Assembly (NCBI GenBank): GCA_965153455.1
Contig: OZ234499.1
Span: forward strand, 6,148,515 to 6,212,514
Direction of reading: 5' to 3'
Origin: Sphagnum compactum
Lineage: Eukaryota > Bryophyta > Sphagnopsida > Sphagnales
Length of the DNA: 64,000 nt
The stretch's first letter is position 1. Each line of letters starts with the position of its first letter. Positions 24,660-36,679 of the stretch are shown one piece after another. The notes below the pieces were generated by a model, which saw only the letters and a list, made by a program, of their open reading frames with translations, was not told the DNA's origin and did not search any database. Made by a program: the position numbers and the translations under genes.

Positions 24660-25960
24660 AGGTATGTCCACCATTCTTAACTCAAATAATGTTGATGCAC
24701 AAGATCAAATTTTTTTTACCCATGAATTTCATTCATTGCTTCAAAAAATGAATAATGAACATTGTCTTTTATTTAATGATGTTATTTTTAAGAAAAACAT
24801 TGATAGAACCACAATTCATTCAAGTTTTTTTATTCCTTTTAATTGTAAAGATTTGCCATTTTTAAGTTCAGAACAATTATATAATTTTATTAAAAAAATG
24901 ACCAATTACAGTTGATGGTGTTGGATGAAATCTTTTTAATAGGTAAGAGGATATTAAAATTCATTGACCTTTGATTAAGATCAATTAAAAATATGCACAT
25001 AAATGTTTTTGGAAATCTTAATGTCATTATTATAGGTGCTTTTTATCAAGTTCAACTTAGTCATGATGCAAGAGTTTTCAAAACTAACATGAATAATATT
25101 GATAAGTTAACACCAAATATTTGGATGGAAAAGATCAAATGTTATGAATTGAACCAAGTCATGCACCAAAGTGATGAATAATTCATCAACATATTAAACC
25201 AATTTTTAACTGCAACACAATCACACTTTGACACAGGTGTAATAAATAGTCAATGTTTTCATACACCACTTGAAGATCCAAAACCTCCATATTAGATTTG
25301 TACAAATAAGGTAAGATTGAAACGTAATGAATCAACTTTCTAATGAAGTGATTCAGATGTGTACATATTTTGTGCACAAGATAAACATCATGATACATGT
25401 TCTAAATCATTTCAATTGCAAAATGATCCAAATTTCACAATCGGATTACATTCAAAAATTCAAATAAAGAAAATAATGTTGGTAAAACTTTAGGTTGGTA
25501 ATTATTCAACACATGATGGTTTGGTAAATGGTATAGATGGGATTTTCCAAGCTTCAAGTAAATTGTTTGATTCATGAAAAGTCATATGGATTTTATTTAA
25601 TAACCCTAAAAGTGATCAATTGACAAGAACAAAAAAATGCACACTTCTATAAATAAAAAATACATCCCACATGGACAATTATAAAACCTATATTTAAAGA
25701 TATCCAAATTGGTTGAAATTCCACTCATATTATAACAAGGATGTAATTTCCTATTCAACTAACTGCAACACATGTTATACATAAAGCAGAAGGAACACTT
25801 TCCCATATTAAGAACAAATTTTGTGTTTATCTCCTTCAACCTTTACAAATGAAATTTTTTCAAGTTGACCCAAGTGTTGCCATAGAATGCATCGATTACA
25901 AACAATTGCAAGATGGGATGTCCTAATTCCTACATCGCATACACGTCGTCATTCACATGT
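24660..25960 (+). pseudogene. Helentron PIF1-family helicase remnant lacking Walker A
   Basis: It reads FHSLLQKMNNEHCLLFNDVI, then TTIHSSFFIPFNCKDLP, then MVLDEIFLIGKRILKFIDL (Walker B), stop, then FGNLNVIIIGAFYQVQLSHD and MEKIKCYELNQVMHQSDE. Near 25.74-25.95 kb it has the C-terminal QLTATHVIHKAEGTLS and VDPSVAIECI. These are canonical PIF1 helicase motifs. Between NDVIFKKNIDRT and TIHSSFF the expected GGAGTGK(T/S) nucleotide-binding loop and about 60 flanking residues are absent, although the open frame reads straight through. This suggests an in-frame deletion. Confidence 0.75.
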
Positions 25961-25999
25961 TCTTATTTGTTCTCTTAACAATACATTTCTTATCATTAC

Positions 26000-26630
26000 A
26001 TAAAAATAATGTTTTCCTTATTACAATTTGAGGGCATCTCAGATATTATGTTTCAATGAAACACATTTCAATCCACAAACATCAAAAAAATATTTTTTCA
26101 TTGATCCAAAAAAACATTTAACCATAGGTGTATATGCACAAGATGGCACAATGATAATATATGACAAATTCACAACATTATCATCACGTGAAACATTTAT
26201 TATTTTGAGAGCTGAATTTATTACAACAACTTTCAATACAAATACAAAAAAAACTATACATGTAATAGCCATATATAAACCTTCAACATTGTTAATTTCA
26301 ACATTTCATAAATCAACTTCAAAAGCTTTTAAACCTAATGTCGACATATTGTCCAACTCTAATAATGGATGATTTCAACATTGACATGCTTGGTCGAAAC
26401 TCAACACAACCAAGTGAACTTTAAAAAATTTATGAACCATTATTCAATGGACGTCAGTTTAAAGAAATCATGACAATTTATGATACCCATATTATTCATA
26501 TATGGACAAATGAACCCATCCAACAATGTATGTTAAAAATTGTTGAAGCATATTGAACTGACCAAAAGCCAACATATTTTACATTCAAATTGCCATATTA
26601 TGTTTCACAATATCATCACATAAGTTGAAT
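26000..26630 (+). pseudogene. Helentron C-terminal EEP endonuclease remnant
   Basis: The open frame from 26028 gives ASQILCFNETHFNPQTSKKY (the catalytic Glu motif of endonuclease/exonuclease/phosphatase enzymes, cf. ILCLxETH). It then gives TIHVIAIYKPSTLLISTFHK. One frame over comes PTLIMDDFNIDMLGRNST, the DFN active-site motif. The spacing is normal for an APE-like endonuclease of the kind carried by Helentrons and CR1-type retrotransposons. A stop/frameshift near 26370 separates the two halves. Confidence 0.75.
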
Positions 26631-26659
26631 AACATCCATACACTCTACGGCAGAGACAT

Positions 26660-26850
26660 TCCGTGATTAGCTGCTTGTTACACTCTTCTCTGGCAGGTGC
26701 ACACGTTTGCTGCGTCTTTTACCAGCCTCAACACACTCACCAAAATGCTGGGTCAAAACCACTTTGCTGAGCCAAACCAGCATATTTTGATTTTTCTTCA
26801 TCCGATTGTGCAGGGGCACATACTGAGCATGGATGGCTAGAGATGGTTGT
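26660..26850 (+). mobile_element. MITE, family 1, truncated copy 3
   Basis: It aligns by eye with the 3' half of the copy at 28233-28608: TTACACTCTTCTCTGG.AGGTGCAC, then GCCAAACCAGCATATTTTGA and TTTTTCTTC.TCC, ending with CATACTGAGCATGG..GGCTAGAGATGG. The 5' terminal repeat is missing or too diverged. Confidence 0.65.
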
Positions 26851-27157
26851 ATATATATACATACACGGTAATGAAGATGGCAAGTAAAACATTATGGATC
26901 TGATGTAAATGAAAGGGGTATTAGGCTTTGCTTCTACAATCAGCAAAGCTCTTCCCTACATCACATCCATGAGATCGGATTCGCACATATCAAACTACCT
27001 TGTACTGGCTGTAACCCAACACATCCATCATCAAATATCAAGTATCTAGAAAGATTGGATGTGAGCATTATTACATCCTGTCATTGTCTGTAGGTTGAAC
27101 CTTTTATGTATGGGACCAAAGTACTGGACCCATATTGATCAAATGGTAAATTTTCTC
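26851..27157. other. Intergenic spacer between MITEs
   Basis: Nothing recognised beyond a TATATATATA run near 26851-26862. Confidence 0.4.
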
Positions 27158-27500
27158 GGGCCACAGTGAACCAGCACCCACCAGCACACCATCCACTGGA
27201 TGCCAGAGTTATTACTCACTTGTGGATGAACCTCAACTGAGTTCATGTTTGGTTTAACCTTGGTAACCAATTCTGTAAGAAATAGGTATCATATATAGGT
27301 AGATAGGTAGAAAAATAGGTAAATACTAACTACGTAGATGGTTTATACATAGATAAAGGCTGTTTTTTACTAACTACCTAGTAACAACCTACCAACTGAG
27401 CTAACCACCGTGGTTAGCTATGGAACTGGAATCCAACAGAAAACTGTTTCCTTGACCACTTACTTCATGGTGTGCTGGTCGGTGCTGGTTCACTATGGCC
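27158..27500 (+). mobile_element. MITE, family 2 (Mutator-like), copy A
   Basis: Terminal inverted repeats of about 35 bp: left GGCCACAGTGAACCAGCACC continuing CACCAGCACACCAT; right end reads GTGCTGGTTCACTATGGCC. Flanks carry AATTTTCTC on both sides (27149-27157 and 27501-27509), a 9-bp target-site duplication typical of Mutator-like elements. The interior is non-coding, with TAGGTAGATAGGTAG-type and GCTAACCACCGTGGTTAGC sequence. Confidence 0.85.
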
Positions 27501-27853
27501 AATTTTCTCCTGAATGTAAAGGACTCCATTCCTGTAATTCAGTGGAAATTTTTAGCACAATATTTGTGACATACATATCTCACTCTCTTTTGGGAGCAAA
27601 TGGAATGGATGATGGGGTTTACGGGGGCTCTGGCTTGGCCTATGACTGTGTGTAACTTAGCCCGTGACCACATGCAATTCTGGGCCAAGCCAAGCAAATC
27701 CACATTCTATCTTATGGACTAGTGAAATGGTCATATGTGGGTAGCTGCTTCGCATGAGGCATGTATACAATATTCTCCGAGAGGCTGGCCTCATGACTGT
27801 TTATCTCCATCAGCTCTCCAAAGCAAATCCCCAAACTTTCTCCAGACTTCCCC

Positions 27854-28066
27854 GCTTGGGTCGACCGGCACCCACATTGGTACCATTGTAAAAACCCCAA
27901 ATTTTTTAAAAACTGCTCCTAAATATTAGAAATATTTCATACGTAGACTAAATCGGGGATCTTTGAGTCCAAATCCAATATTGTTTGGGCTTAAGATGGC
28001 CACCAAGAGGCCTCCAGAAAAAAAAAGGTAAAGGTACCAGTGTGGGTGCTGGTTCACCCTGGCCAC
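27854..28066. mobile_element. MITE, family 2-related, 213 bp
   Basis: Inverted ends: left GACCGGCACCCACATTGGTA, right the inverse TACCAGTGTGGGTGCTGGTT followed by CACCCTGGCC. It shares GTGAACCAGCACC with family 2 ends. ACTTCCCC flanks both sides (27846-27853 and 28067-28074), a plausible 8-bp target duplication. The interior has no coding potential. Confidence 0.7.
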
Positions 28067-28232
28067 ACTTCCCCACCTCCACCACCATGGGAATAGGGTC
28101 GAATTGAGGATTTCTTTGGTTTAGGGTTGGGGTGGGGGGAGGGGGGCAGGGACAAAGGGGTGTGGCGTTGTGCACAGGTCTAGATTCTTTCCTTCCATTT
28201 GTCACAATCTAACTTCAATTCTTGAAGTGTAA

Positions 28233-28608
28233 GAGCATCTCCAGCGGTGCTCAGTATGTGATCCTGCAAAAAATGTTTTCCACATCCAAGTTTAGTTATT
28301 TACTTTCTTGCAATCACACCCATGAAACTGAAACTAGGAGAGCAAATAGGTGGGGAACTACTAATAGCAAACCACCTGGACCAATCATTAGGATGGGCCA
28401 ATCAGAAGCACTGAGCACCAACCAGATCATATTTATTACACTCTTTTCTGGAGGTGCACGAGGTTACTGTGCCTTTTCACGAGCCACTGTAAACTCTGCA
28501 ATAGTGCTGATCCAAAACCAATTTCCTGCGCCAAACCAGCATATTTTGACTTTTCTTCGTCCATTTTTAATGTTGGGGATCACATAGTGAGAACTGCTGG
28601 AGATGCTT
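28233..28608 (+). mobile_element. MITE, family 1 (Harbinger/Tourist-like), best-preserved copy
   Basis: A 376-bp element with inverted ends GAGCATCTCCAGCGGTGCTC (left) and the inverse GAACTGCTGGAGATGCTT (right). The match extends inward through AGTATGTGATCC / GGGGATCACATAGT. Both sides are flanked by TAA. Two other full or partial copies and one terminal piece occur in this window, so the family is repetitive in the genome. Non-coding. Confidence 0.85.
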
Positions 28609-31600
28609 TAAAGGATGCCTAATTTGGAAGGGTTTACTCATTGGCTAGTCCAGGAGAGCATAGAGGCTGTGAATAGAGGCAAGGTTCAGAGTTCAGACTA
28701 CTAGGTTATTGAGAACCTAGCTGGTTATCAACAATTGTCCAAGAGTAGGTCTGGAATTGATTAAGAACCAGACAAAGACAAAAACATCTTTGGTCATTTT
28801 TCATAGAGACCAATGTTTGGATGGTTCTTCCTTTTTAAAGAGAACCTCTGCACCCAGTTTTGATATTCAATTTTTTTGGCTAGGTTCTTTGGATGTGGGT
28901 TTCACCCCAATTCTTCAAAATTTTACACTTTGCAGTTATGGTTTTGGCACAATTATTTCAAATTGAAGAACTTATAGGGTTGGTTTGAAAAATTGGTCCA
29001 ATTTCATGTATACACTGCACTTCTTATTGTGTGCTAGTTCCACCACAACTTGGGGTGTTGAATTGGGTTTGAGTCACGGGAACCTAAACACCCAAAACTA
29101 AAAGTTTGCACCTAGTTCAAGAATTGGAACAAGGAATGCAAAATTTTGTGCAAAAAAAATTGGGACCTAAGCTAGTTTCTCTTTGTCATTGTCAAACAAT
29201 TGGAATTGGGTTGATAGTTCAAGAAATTAACCAGGCCTTAATTGGAAACCTAAGGAACTTTTGGACCTAACTGGTAAGTGGTAATCATTTAAAATACTTT
29301 ATGTAGGAATTGGGTCTGGAATTGTCCCCATCAATGTGGAAGTAGATTTGAACTAAATTGGACTGGAATTGAATCCTTTGCATGATCTATGCCTACAATG
29401 GGTAGGTAATGTAGGGTTGTTCTGAATAGGAAGGAAGCACCAACATTGGTTTAAAAGTTCAAACCCTAGGTAACCAAAATAATGAGTCACACATTATGTC
29501 TACAATTTCAATATTTTTTTCAATGCATTTTTTTCTCGTACCTTGTTTGGAGTCACCACCACCAAAGGAGGGTTGTGAATCAATGGTCCATAACAATATG
29601 TGTGCCCTTGACTTCCATCCTAATTGGGTTGTTTTACAAGTTGATGTGATTAACATGTTCAATTTTGTGTTCATAAATGTTCTTTTTCAAAAATTATGAG
29701 TGATAGGAAGTGAAATCACATAACTTATTTCCTTTGTTCATACCCTTTGTGTTTTAAATGTTCCCTTACATTTGATTCATCAAAGTCGAAAAGACGATGT
29801 TGCCATCATCTCATTGACCATTAGTACTCATCATTTGACAATCTTTTAGTGAGCCTTTGTTTTTCATTGCCCATTTTCAAGTGATATGAATAATAGTTGG
29901 TCATGCTATTAACATGTCATTAAATCAACAATATGTTAAATTTATGATTAAATTTAGATTGTCAACTTGAATAAAAAGATATTTATATAAAGGATTATAA
30001 CATATATGCACCAAAAAGTTTGCTAAAAAAACATTAATTAAAATAAAATCAACTTTTGATTGGCTTGAAATGGACCATATTTTTATAAGTTTATATCATT
30101 TCTTTTTGGTGGATTTTACCATGCATATTAAAAAGTTGTTCAAAATGGCTTCACTTCATATGGATTTTAAAAGTTCATTAACCATCATGTAATTCCACAT
30201 TTAACTAATGAGATCATAATAAACTACCATTCTAACATATTGTACAATATGGACTTTTTAAAAATGATGCATCTATTCAAAATAAATCACCTTAGTTTGC
30301 AACCACCAATTTCCCATTTTGCCTATTCCCCACCATAACCAAATACACCCTTATTTTGGGCCTATCAACCAAGATCACACAAGGAACTTTTGAATTTTTA
30401 ACCTCCCAACTCCAAGCAATAGGTCATTCATTTGTGACTTGGTCCCCTTTTAATTTCCCAATTGATTTCAAAACCCAATTTTCATCTAATGTTTTTAAAA
30501 AGGGATCAAAGTTTTAGGCATCCCCATAAAATCTTTTTCATTTGTTTCATCTTTCATTTAGTTTTTTATATTAAAACTTTAAAACCATTATACATGTATA
30601 TTTTTTTCCTAGGCTAGGTGATATTCAAATAACTTGTAGGATTTTGACATAATGTTTTGCACAACAACCTTCATACCTCCTTCAACGGTCCAACTACCCA
30701 AATTTAAAGTAAGTTCACAATAACACAACTTAGTCCATGTGTAACCAATGCTTATTATTTCACATTTTAAAATGATAATTTAAGTTGGTGTGAAAATATT
30801 TGAATTCAACTATGTAACAATATTCATAATATATCATGAAAACATGTGAACAAATTTAAAATTGATCTAATGAATAAAAATTACCATGATGATTTTTAAC
30901 TTGTTGTAACCCATGTTTTTAAACAAAAAAGGACTTGTCAAATAACTTGATTTTTTAAAATGACATATTTTTGAAAATTTTAAAAAATAATTTTACATTA
31001 ACATAACAAGATAAGAATTTTAATTTTTTTCCCAAAAAATTCTAAGAAGATTATGAAAATATTCAATATTAAACCGTCATTTTGAAGTAGTCAAGTGGGT
31101 GGGTGTCAGTCATGTTATTGTGAACTTAATTATTATTGCTTCAGCTATCCTCATTTGACCTTTCCTTGTCACAAGTCTTTGAACTTCTTGTAAGCTTGTT
31201 CTCTTTTGACAATCCTCAAGGGGTGAGCTAGCTCATCACCATCTCTTTTTCCACATCGTTTCAAGGAGAGTTGGCTTCATATCATTAGTCCACATTGCTT
31301 TAGCTACATTTTAAAATAGCTTGGCCTTTATCGACTCCACCCTTGCCTTTAGGTTCTTGTAGAAGAGATGCCATTTCTTTCTTGAATTTCTTGCCCATGT
31401 AAGGCAATGGTGATCTCCCTCTCTAGAGACATTTATTGATCATTCATGACCTCTTGTCCTCTCAAGCTTAGGCATGGCTTCCCCTTTTTCGAACAACTTG
31501 TGAGTAAATAGTTTCAACATTTACAAGACTCCATCTTGGAACAAATTGTGCACCAACATACTTTCTCCAATATACTTTTCAAAAAGATGTTTGAGGTTCA

Positions 31601-32018
31601 TTGAACTTGTTTTTCATTTGTATCATGTTTAGGCCTTGGGGTACGAGCATAACTGACAACTTGATTAGTAATCATCCTCATATTGGTTAGCATAGCATTT
31701 GTAATATTTTCCATCGCACTTCAAATTTGGTTAGGGTTTCACCATCCATGAATGGCATGCTTTCTTCATTATGTGTGTACACATCCCGTTGACTTAGGGG
31801 GCATCCATCTGTTGCAACGTGCACACGATAATGAATGTATGAGGATCAATGACACAATGTGAGATGTCATTGCATCCATTGTTTCATAAGCCAGTTTCCA
31901 GTTTAGATTAGAAAAACTCAAATTGGAATCAATTAGGTTTGATTGTTGGAATCAATTCTAAAATTGGCACTAGAATTAGATTATTTTAAGAATGAGACTT
32001 GAGATACTTTGTCAAACT
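28609..32018. other. AT-rich intergenic region
   Basis: No gene is supported. Short open frames such as 29496-29699 and its opposite-strand shadow have no features. Around 31.1-31.9 kb the sequence is slightly richer in GC and could be old transposon protein sequence on the minus strand, but I cannot name it. Confidence 0.4.
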
Positions 32019-32490
32019 GGGCGAGAGTGAACCAGACCATGAACCATGGATGGATGGATGGTGCATGTACAGGACACTTTTCTCCAAAGCAAAGCTTCCC
32101 AAGTGAAAAGACTAATTTCTCAATGGCCACAACTGGAACGAAAACCTCACATGCAGGATGGATGGTGTGTGAACAGGAAACATTTACTTTTTGGTTCTAT
32201 ACCTATACCATAGCTGACCACACTGGTTAGCTATTAACTAACCACGCACACCTCACCTAGTAGCCACCAAGTGTTTTCTTATACTCAGTTACATACATAA
32301 TAACCACTTACATTCCCTATCTACTTACTTATGATACACACCGAATTACATAGGTAGTTACATAGGTAATGGGAGGGCGGAAATAGGAGGGTTCATTGGA
32401 TAGGTTACCAAGGTGGAACTCGGTAAGTTGTGGTTCATCCACAACTTGACAGGTTTCCAATGGATGGTGCACTGGTGAGTGTGAGCTCAC
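32019..32490 (-). mobile_element. MITE, family 2, copy B (diverged)
   Basis: In reverse orientation relative to copy A, it shares AGTGAACCAG at the left, CCATAGCTGACCACACTGGT followed by TAGCTA, GGTTACCAAGGT, GTTCATCCACAA, and CCAATGGATGGTGCACTGGT at the right. It is longer than copy A because of internal insertions, with a repeated GGATGGATGGAT-type stretch at 32046-32062. The right terminal repeat is degraded and no target duplication is evident. Confidence 0.65.
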
Positions 32491-34330
32491 AAACCAAATG
32501 CCTAGTTACTCACTCAACAGACTAGAGTGACTTCCAACCTTCACCATTCTTGATGTTTTGCTCATCTCCTAGCTGAATTGGAACTATGGTTTTTAATAGA
32601 GTGAATTCCTTGCTTGCATCTTTTTTGCAGAAATAGAGTTATGAAAAAGCTTACCTCAATTCCTACTCAAGAGCAGGGTACACTTTTGCTCTCATTCAGT
32701 ACAAAGTGACAAAGTTGGTTACAAGTAGCTATCGATATTTAAAGTAGTGTGCCGTGTGCACTATGTACTCATAAGAGTTGAAATTAAGGTTTCTCCATCT
32801 ACCATGTTATCATTGTGAAAGAGACCGGAGATGGAAAGAAATACAGCAGCAAAATGCAAAAAAAAAGCAACTAGAGACTGAACCATATATAGCCACCAAA
32901 GAATGCATGCAAGAAACCAGCCATTTTTTTGAGCTCAGAATCAAATCTATGCTTGGGTGGTCCACCACAATAATGTCATGTTTTATATGCTTTACATTAA
33001 ACCTTGCATGTTAAAAATCTGATTATCATGCTTCTACAGATACTATCATGCCGAATGTTTCTTTTCCCACAATTTTCTTCATTTTTTCACCGAGAAAATT
33101 TGGAAATTTCTTTTGCAAAATGTTTTTACTTTGGGTGCAAGTTATAGTAATTTTTCTAATTTTTGATTCAAATTTTGATATTAAAAATCTTGAAAAAAAA
33201 ACACCTGACTATATCACTTTGGCAATCTGAGCATTAGTTAAGATTAATTTGGACTACAATCTGTAAGTTTCAGGTGATCGAATTAACAATCCAACACTTG
33301 AAAATCACTTGGTTACTAATGTGTAATGCCCTGAAAGCAGGCCCTTCCCCTATATAATGTACATAGTTTTCTGAACAACTCTTTTCTTGGGAAGGCATAT
33401 ATTATTGACCTTGTTATTTGAGGTGGATAAGTACTAAGGGTATATATGTCTCCAGTAAAATCCCCATACAGGTAAAGATAAAGGGTATATAGAGATTGCA
33501 AAATTTCAACAAGAGTAAAGGCTAAGGTAAATGACCATAGGGTAAACTTAGAATGAATGTTTTATTCTCTACTTACCTAGTGGCAGGGTAAATTCAGGGT
33601 AAATAGTATATGAATTGGAGTGTGCATACTATGAACTAGCACATTGGCTAGTAGATAAAAAGACAATAAGCTATATAGCATTGCAAATACGAAGTGCGAC
33701 TATCAAAATTGTTAACATTTAAGATAAGTATGAACCCTTTTGATGTCAACCTCAATTCTTTTTAAGGCAATTCTATGGTGACAAATGATTGCACACTTTT
33801 TCTCAAGGTAATTAGTGAAAAAAATAAAAATAAAATGAAAAATAAATTTACCATTTATCATTAATTGCTTCAACAACTCCATTGTTTGACACATTACAAA
33901 AATGCAAAAATGCATACGACCTACATGACATTGATCTTTGCACATACCGTAGCCTAGGGTCTGTTTCCACATTGACAAAACGAATAATTATTTTTGTTTT
34001 CAAAAAATGAATTCGTTTTTAAAATTTGAAATTATATGTTTTCCATAATTTACTATAATATTGTGATATGAATAGTGAAATTATTCAAAATGTAGCCTAT
34101 GATAATTATGATGATTTTCAACATGACAACTTCATACATTCACAAAATTTCATTTCATTATTTTGAGGATTATTTAATGACGAAACTGACCTTAGGGTAA
34201 GGTAGTTTACTTTTACTTGCCCAACACTTGGTAAAACTAAACCCTAGAACCCATGTTTCCCCTCACCCACACCCCTTTTTTGTAGGACCATTTGTGGATT
34301 ACTTCCATTTTATATATGAATAATTGAATT
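32491..34330. other. AT-rich intergenic region upstream of the KNOX gene
   Basis: No gene or named repeat was recognised; the open frames are short and without features. Confidence 0.4.
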
Positions 34331-34389
34331 TTTTTGGTACTTTCAGAAAACCCTAAAAAGAACCCACCCAATTCAACAATTGGCCCAGT

Positions 34390-36679
34390 AACTCTTCCAT
34401 CCCCACTATTTGCGGCGCACACTCATTGCCCGGTGCCCGTCCATAGCTATGACCCGGCCCGGCCCGTGCCCCTGAGGCCGACACCCGGCCACCCCAAGGC
34501 CGACCCGTGCCGAGGGCATTGCCCGGCCGTCCCAAGGCCGACCACTGATGTTGTTACCCGGCCGGCGCTCGTGAGGGTGTTCCCCGTTCTGTTCTCCCTA
34601 TGTCCATGCACGACGAGAGAGAGAGAGAGAGAGAAGGCGAGCGGGCTACGACGACGGCCGTGCTGCCCGCCCCCCTCTCCTGCTCTCCAACAAAGCGAAG
34701 AAGAAGAAGCTGCGAGCTCTGGAGCTGTGGCGCGCGCGTGACAACGGCTTGCGATTGCTTTGAACGTCATCGATCTTGTCTGCACATGTCTTGAAAATTT
34801 GCTATAGCATTCGAGCAAGGGCGTGGAGCTTTTGTAAGTTTCCAAAACCATTTCTATATATGCCTTAGAAAAAAAAAGCATTTGAGGGGGAGTCATCCGT
34901 AGGGTGCAGGAAGAAATGTTCTAGTCTTGAAGCTGCTGTACACAATAAGCTGCAGAGGAAGCTTGTGCGAGACGTATCTATACAGAAGTCTTTCTGAATC
35001 CCTACAAAAGAATTAGGGGTTTGTGCCTTGAAATACAATTTCATGTCTTCTGCAACAAACTTTTGTTGTTTCCAGACTATTGCAAACAGGATCATGCATG
35101 GGTATTACTGTTCCAGGAAGCTGTATATCACGAGCTTGCAAACATGGATCTTCGAGACTTGCTGCTGCACAACTGAGACAATCAAAGACGAAACAAAACA
35201 GTAGACGTGTGTTTGAGGTATAAAATCGCTGCTGCTTCAAGGTGTTGTTGGGAGCTCACAGATTTCTACAAGCTGTTTCTGGTAATAGTAAAGGCGGGTT
35301 TCAAGTACGAACTTTCTCATTTCGACAGTTTCTGGAGCTTCTTGAAGAAGCTCTGAGAGTTCTGTTTCAGGTCAGTAGACTACAGACAAAAATATTTCTG
35401 ATCTGTTACACCCATCAAGCAACGGAAACGGCACACATGTGAGACGAAGTTCTGTACCATGTTGCTTTCTGCTTGGGAAGAAGCTGAGAAGTACATTTGA
35501 GACGACATCCGATCATGCACTCATAGCTTTCCTTCGAGGATATAAGAGTATACCTTCCTCCGGGGAAATGGAACTCGAGTCTTGATGCAGCGAGGCCGGA
35601 AGCTGCTGGCAATTAAGTTGCAGGCGAAGTGATCATCTCTTATCATCTGCACATTTGTTGCCGCAGTGTTAAGTTAATTCAAAAGCCCGTGAACTCCAAG
35701 TTCCAACATGAGTCATGCAGAGCTGCTCTGCAGTAAAGATCTTTAAGCTTACAGTACTGATGTGAACACTGCTTTTGCTCTGTTTCTGGTAAGGCTGCAG
35801 GTACCTAGCGCAAGCAAGCAAGCATTTATCCATATGGAAAGTCTCGTGAACAAGTCTGTAGTTGATTACAGCTGCTGTTACCCGCAGCTTCCTAGATCAG
35901 AATTTCCTCTCAGGTAAAGCTGTACAATATTATGCACAAATATCGCTCATACCCAATGTGCTGCTGCAACTGGAGTTGTGAAGCTAGGGTTTGTTTTGCA
36001 AGGACTGATCACAATAAGCATACCCAATGTGGAATTGATCATGTTCAGTTCTAACCATGCTTGTGTGATGTGGGCAATCTGGCCCAAAGGCTGGAGCTGG
36101 TCGACGGAAGCAGCAGCGATATGCAGCAGCAGGCAAGGTGCGATTTTTTCGACATGCAGGACATGCAGGACCTGCTTACAGGACGTGATCAATCTTGTCC
36201 CATATCCATACAAAGCAGTTTGAAAAACCCTTGGAAGTACAACTGAAGAAATCAATGAAAAGACCTGGCTTTCGATAGAAGATTATGCAGGCCGTGTTCC
36301 TGTTTCCTTGTCTAGAAGAGACAAGACTCACGGACTCAGATTGTCCTTGTATCCGTATGATCTAATGCTGTCATGATCAAGTACTTCTGACGTTTGCAAC
36401 TGCTAAGAGCGCTTGTCGTTGGCAACTGCTATGTTGAACTATAATCTTAAGGGCGGCGCTTGTCGTTTGCGGTGAATCCACGAGCAATGTTTTGTTTTGT
36501 CTCCGGTTCTTGATCCAATATTGTTGGAAAGCTCTTCGAAGTACTAAGAAAAGAAAACTCTGATCTAAAGGTGCATGTGTGCTTCTTGCAGGTCGGAATT
36601 GCTGACGACTTTTAGTAGGGTAGAGTCAACGGCGGGGGCTGGCGTGACGACATTCCATCCTCTGCCCTCCATCCCTGAA
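34390..36679 (+). promoter_or_regulatory. Promoter and long leader of the KNOX gene
   Basis: The sequence changes sharply at about 34.38 kb from AT-rich to a GC-rich island (34400-34740) with repeated CCCGGCC and CCCAAGGCCGAC motifs. A GA-repeat follows at 34614-34634. GA repeats can be bound by BPC/GAGA-type factors in plants; binding here is inference. From 34.8 kb on, composition is like exon or UTR and contains several short upstream open frames (for example 35242-35442 and 35978-36223). A good splice acceptor, CTTCTTGCAG|GTCGG, ends at 36592, so the leader probably contains at least one intron. Transcript start is unknown. Confidence 0.5.

Larger units (their letters stand above)
20900..26630 (+). 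mobile_element. Degraded Helentron (Helitron2-type) rolling-circle element
   Basis: Domain order on the plus strand is OTU-like (20.92-21.64 kb), Helitron N-terminal/Rep-associated region (about 21.99-23.25 kb), central Helitron region (23.5-24.5 kb), PIF1-type helicase (24.66-25.95 kb) and EEP endonuclease (26.0-26.6 kb). An endonuclease after the helicase, together with the OTU module, is what separates Helentrons from canonical plant Helitrons. Every part carries stops or frameshifts. No HUH motif could be read in the Rep region. The ends were not located; the coordinates bracket the recognisable coding remnants. An inverted-repeat element at 22229-22924 interrupts it. Confidence 0.75.

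Noticed and set aside
34334-34741. 135-codon Pro/Arg-rich open frame
   Set aside because: It lies in a GC-rich repeat island and a GA microsatellite, overlaps open frames on the other strand, and has no domain.
36575-36679. Upstream in-frame Met as KNOX start
   Set aside because: A splice acceptor ending at 36592 makes the first codons probably intronic. The Met at 36680 is preferred, though not proven.
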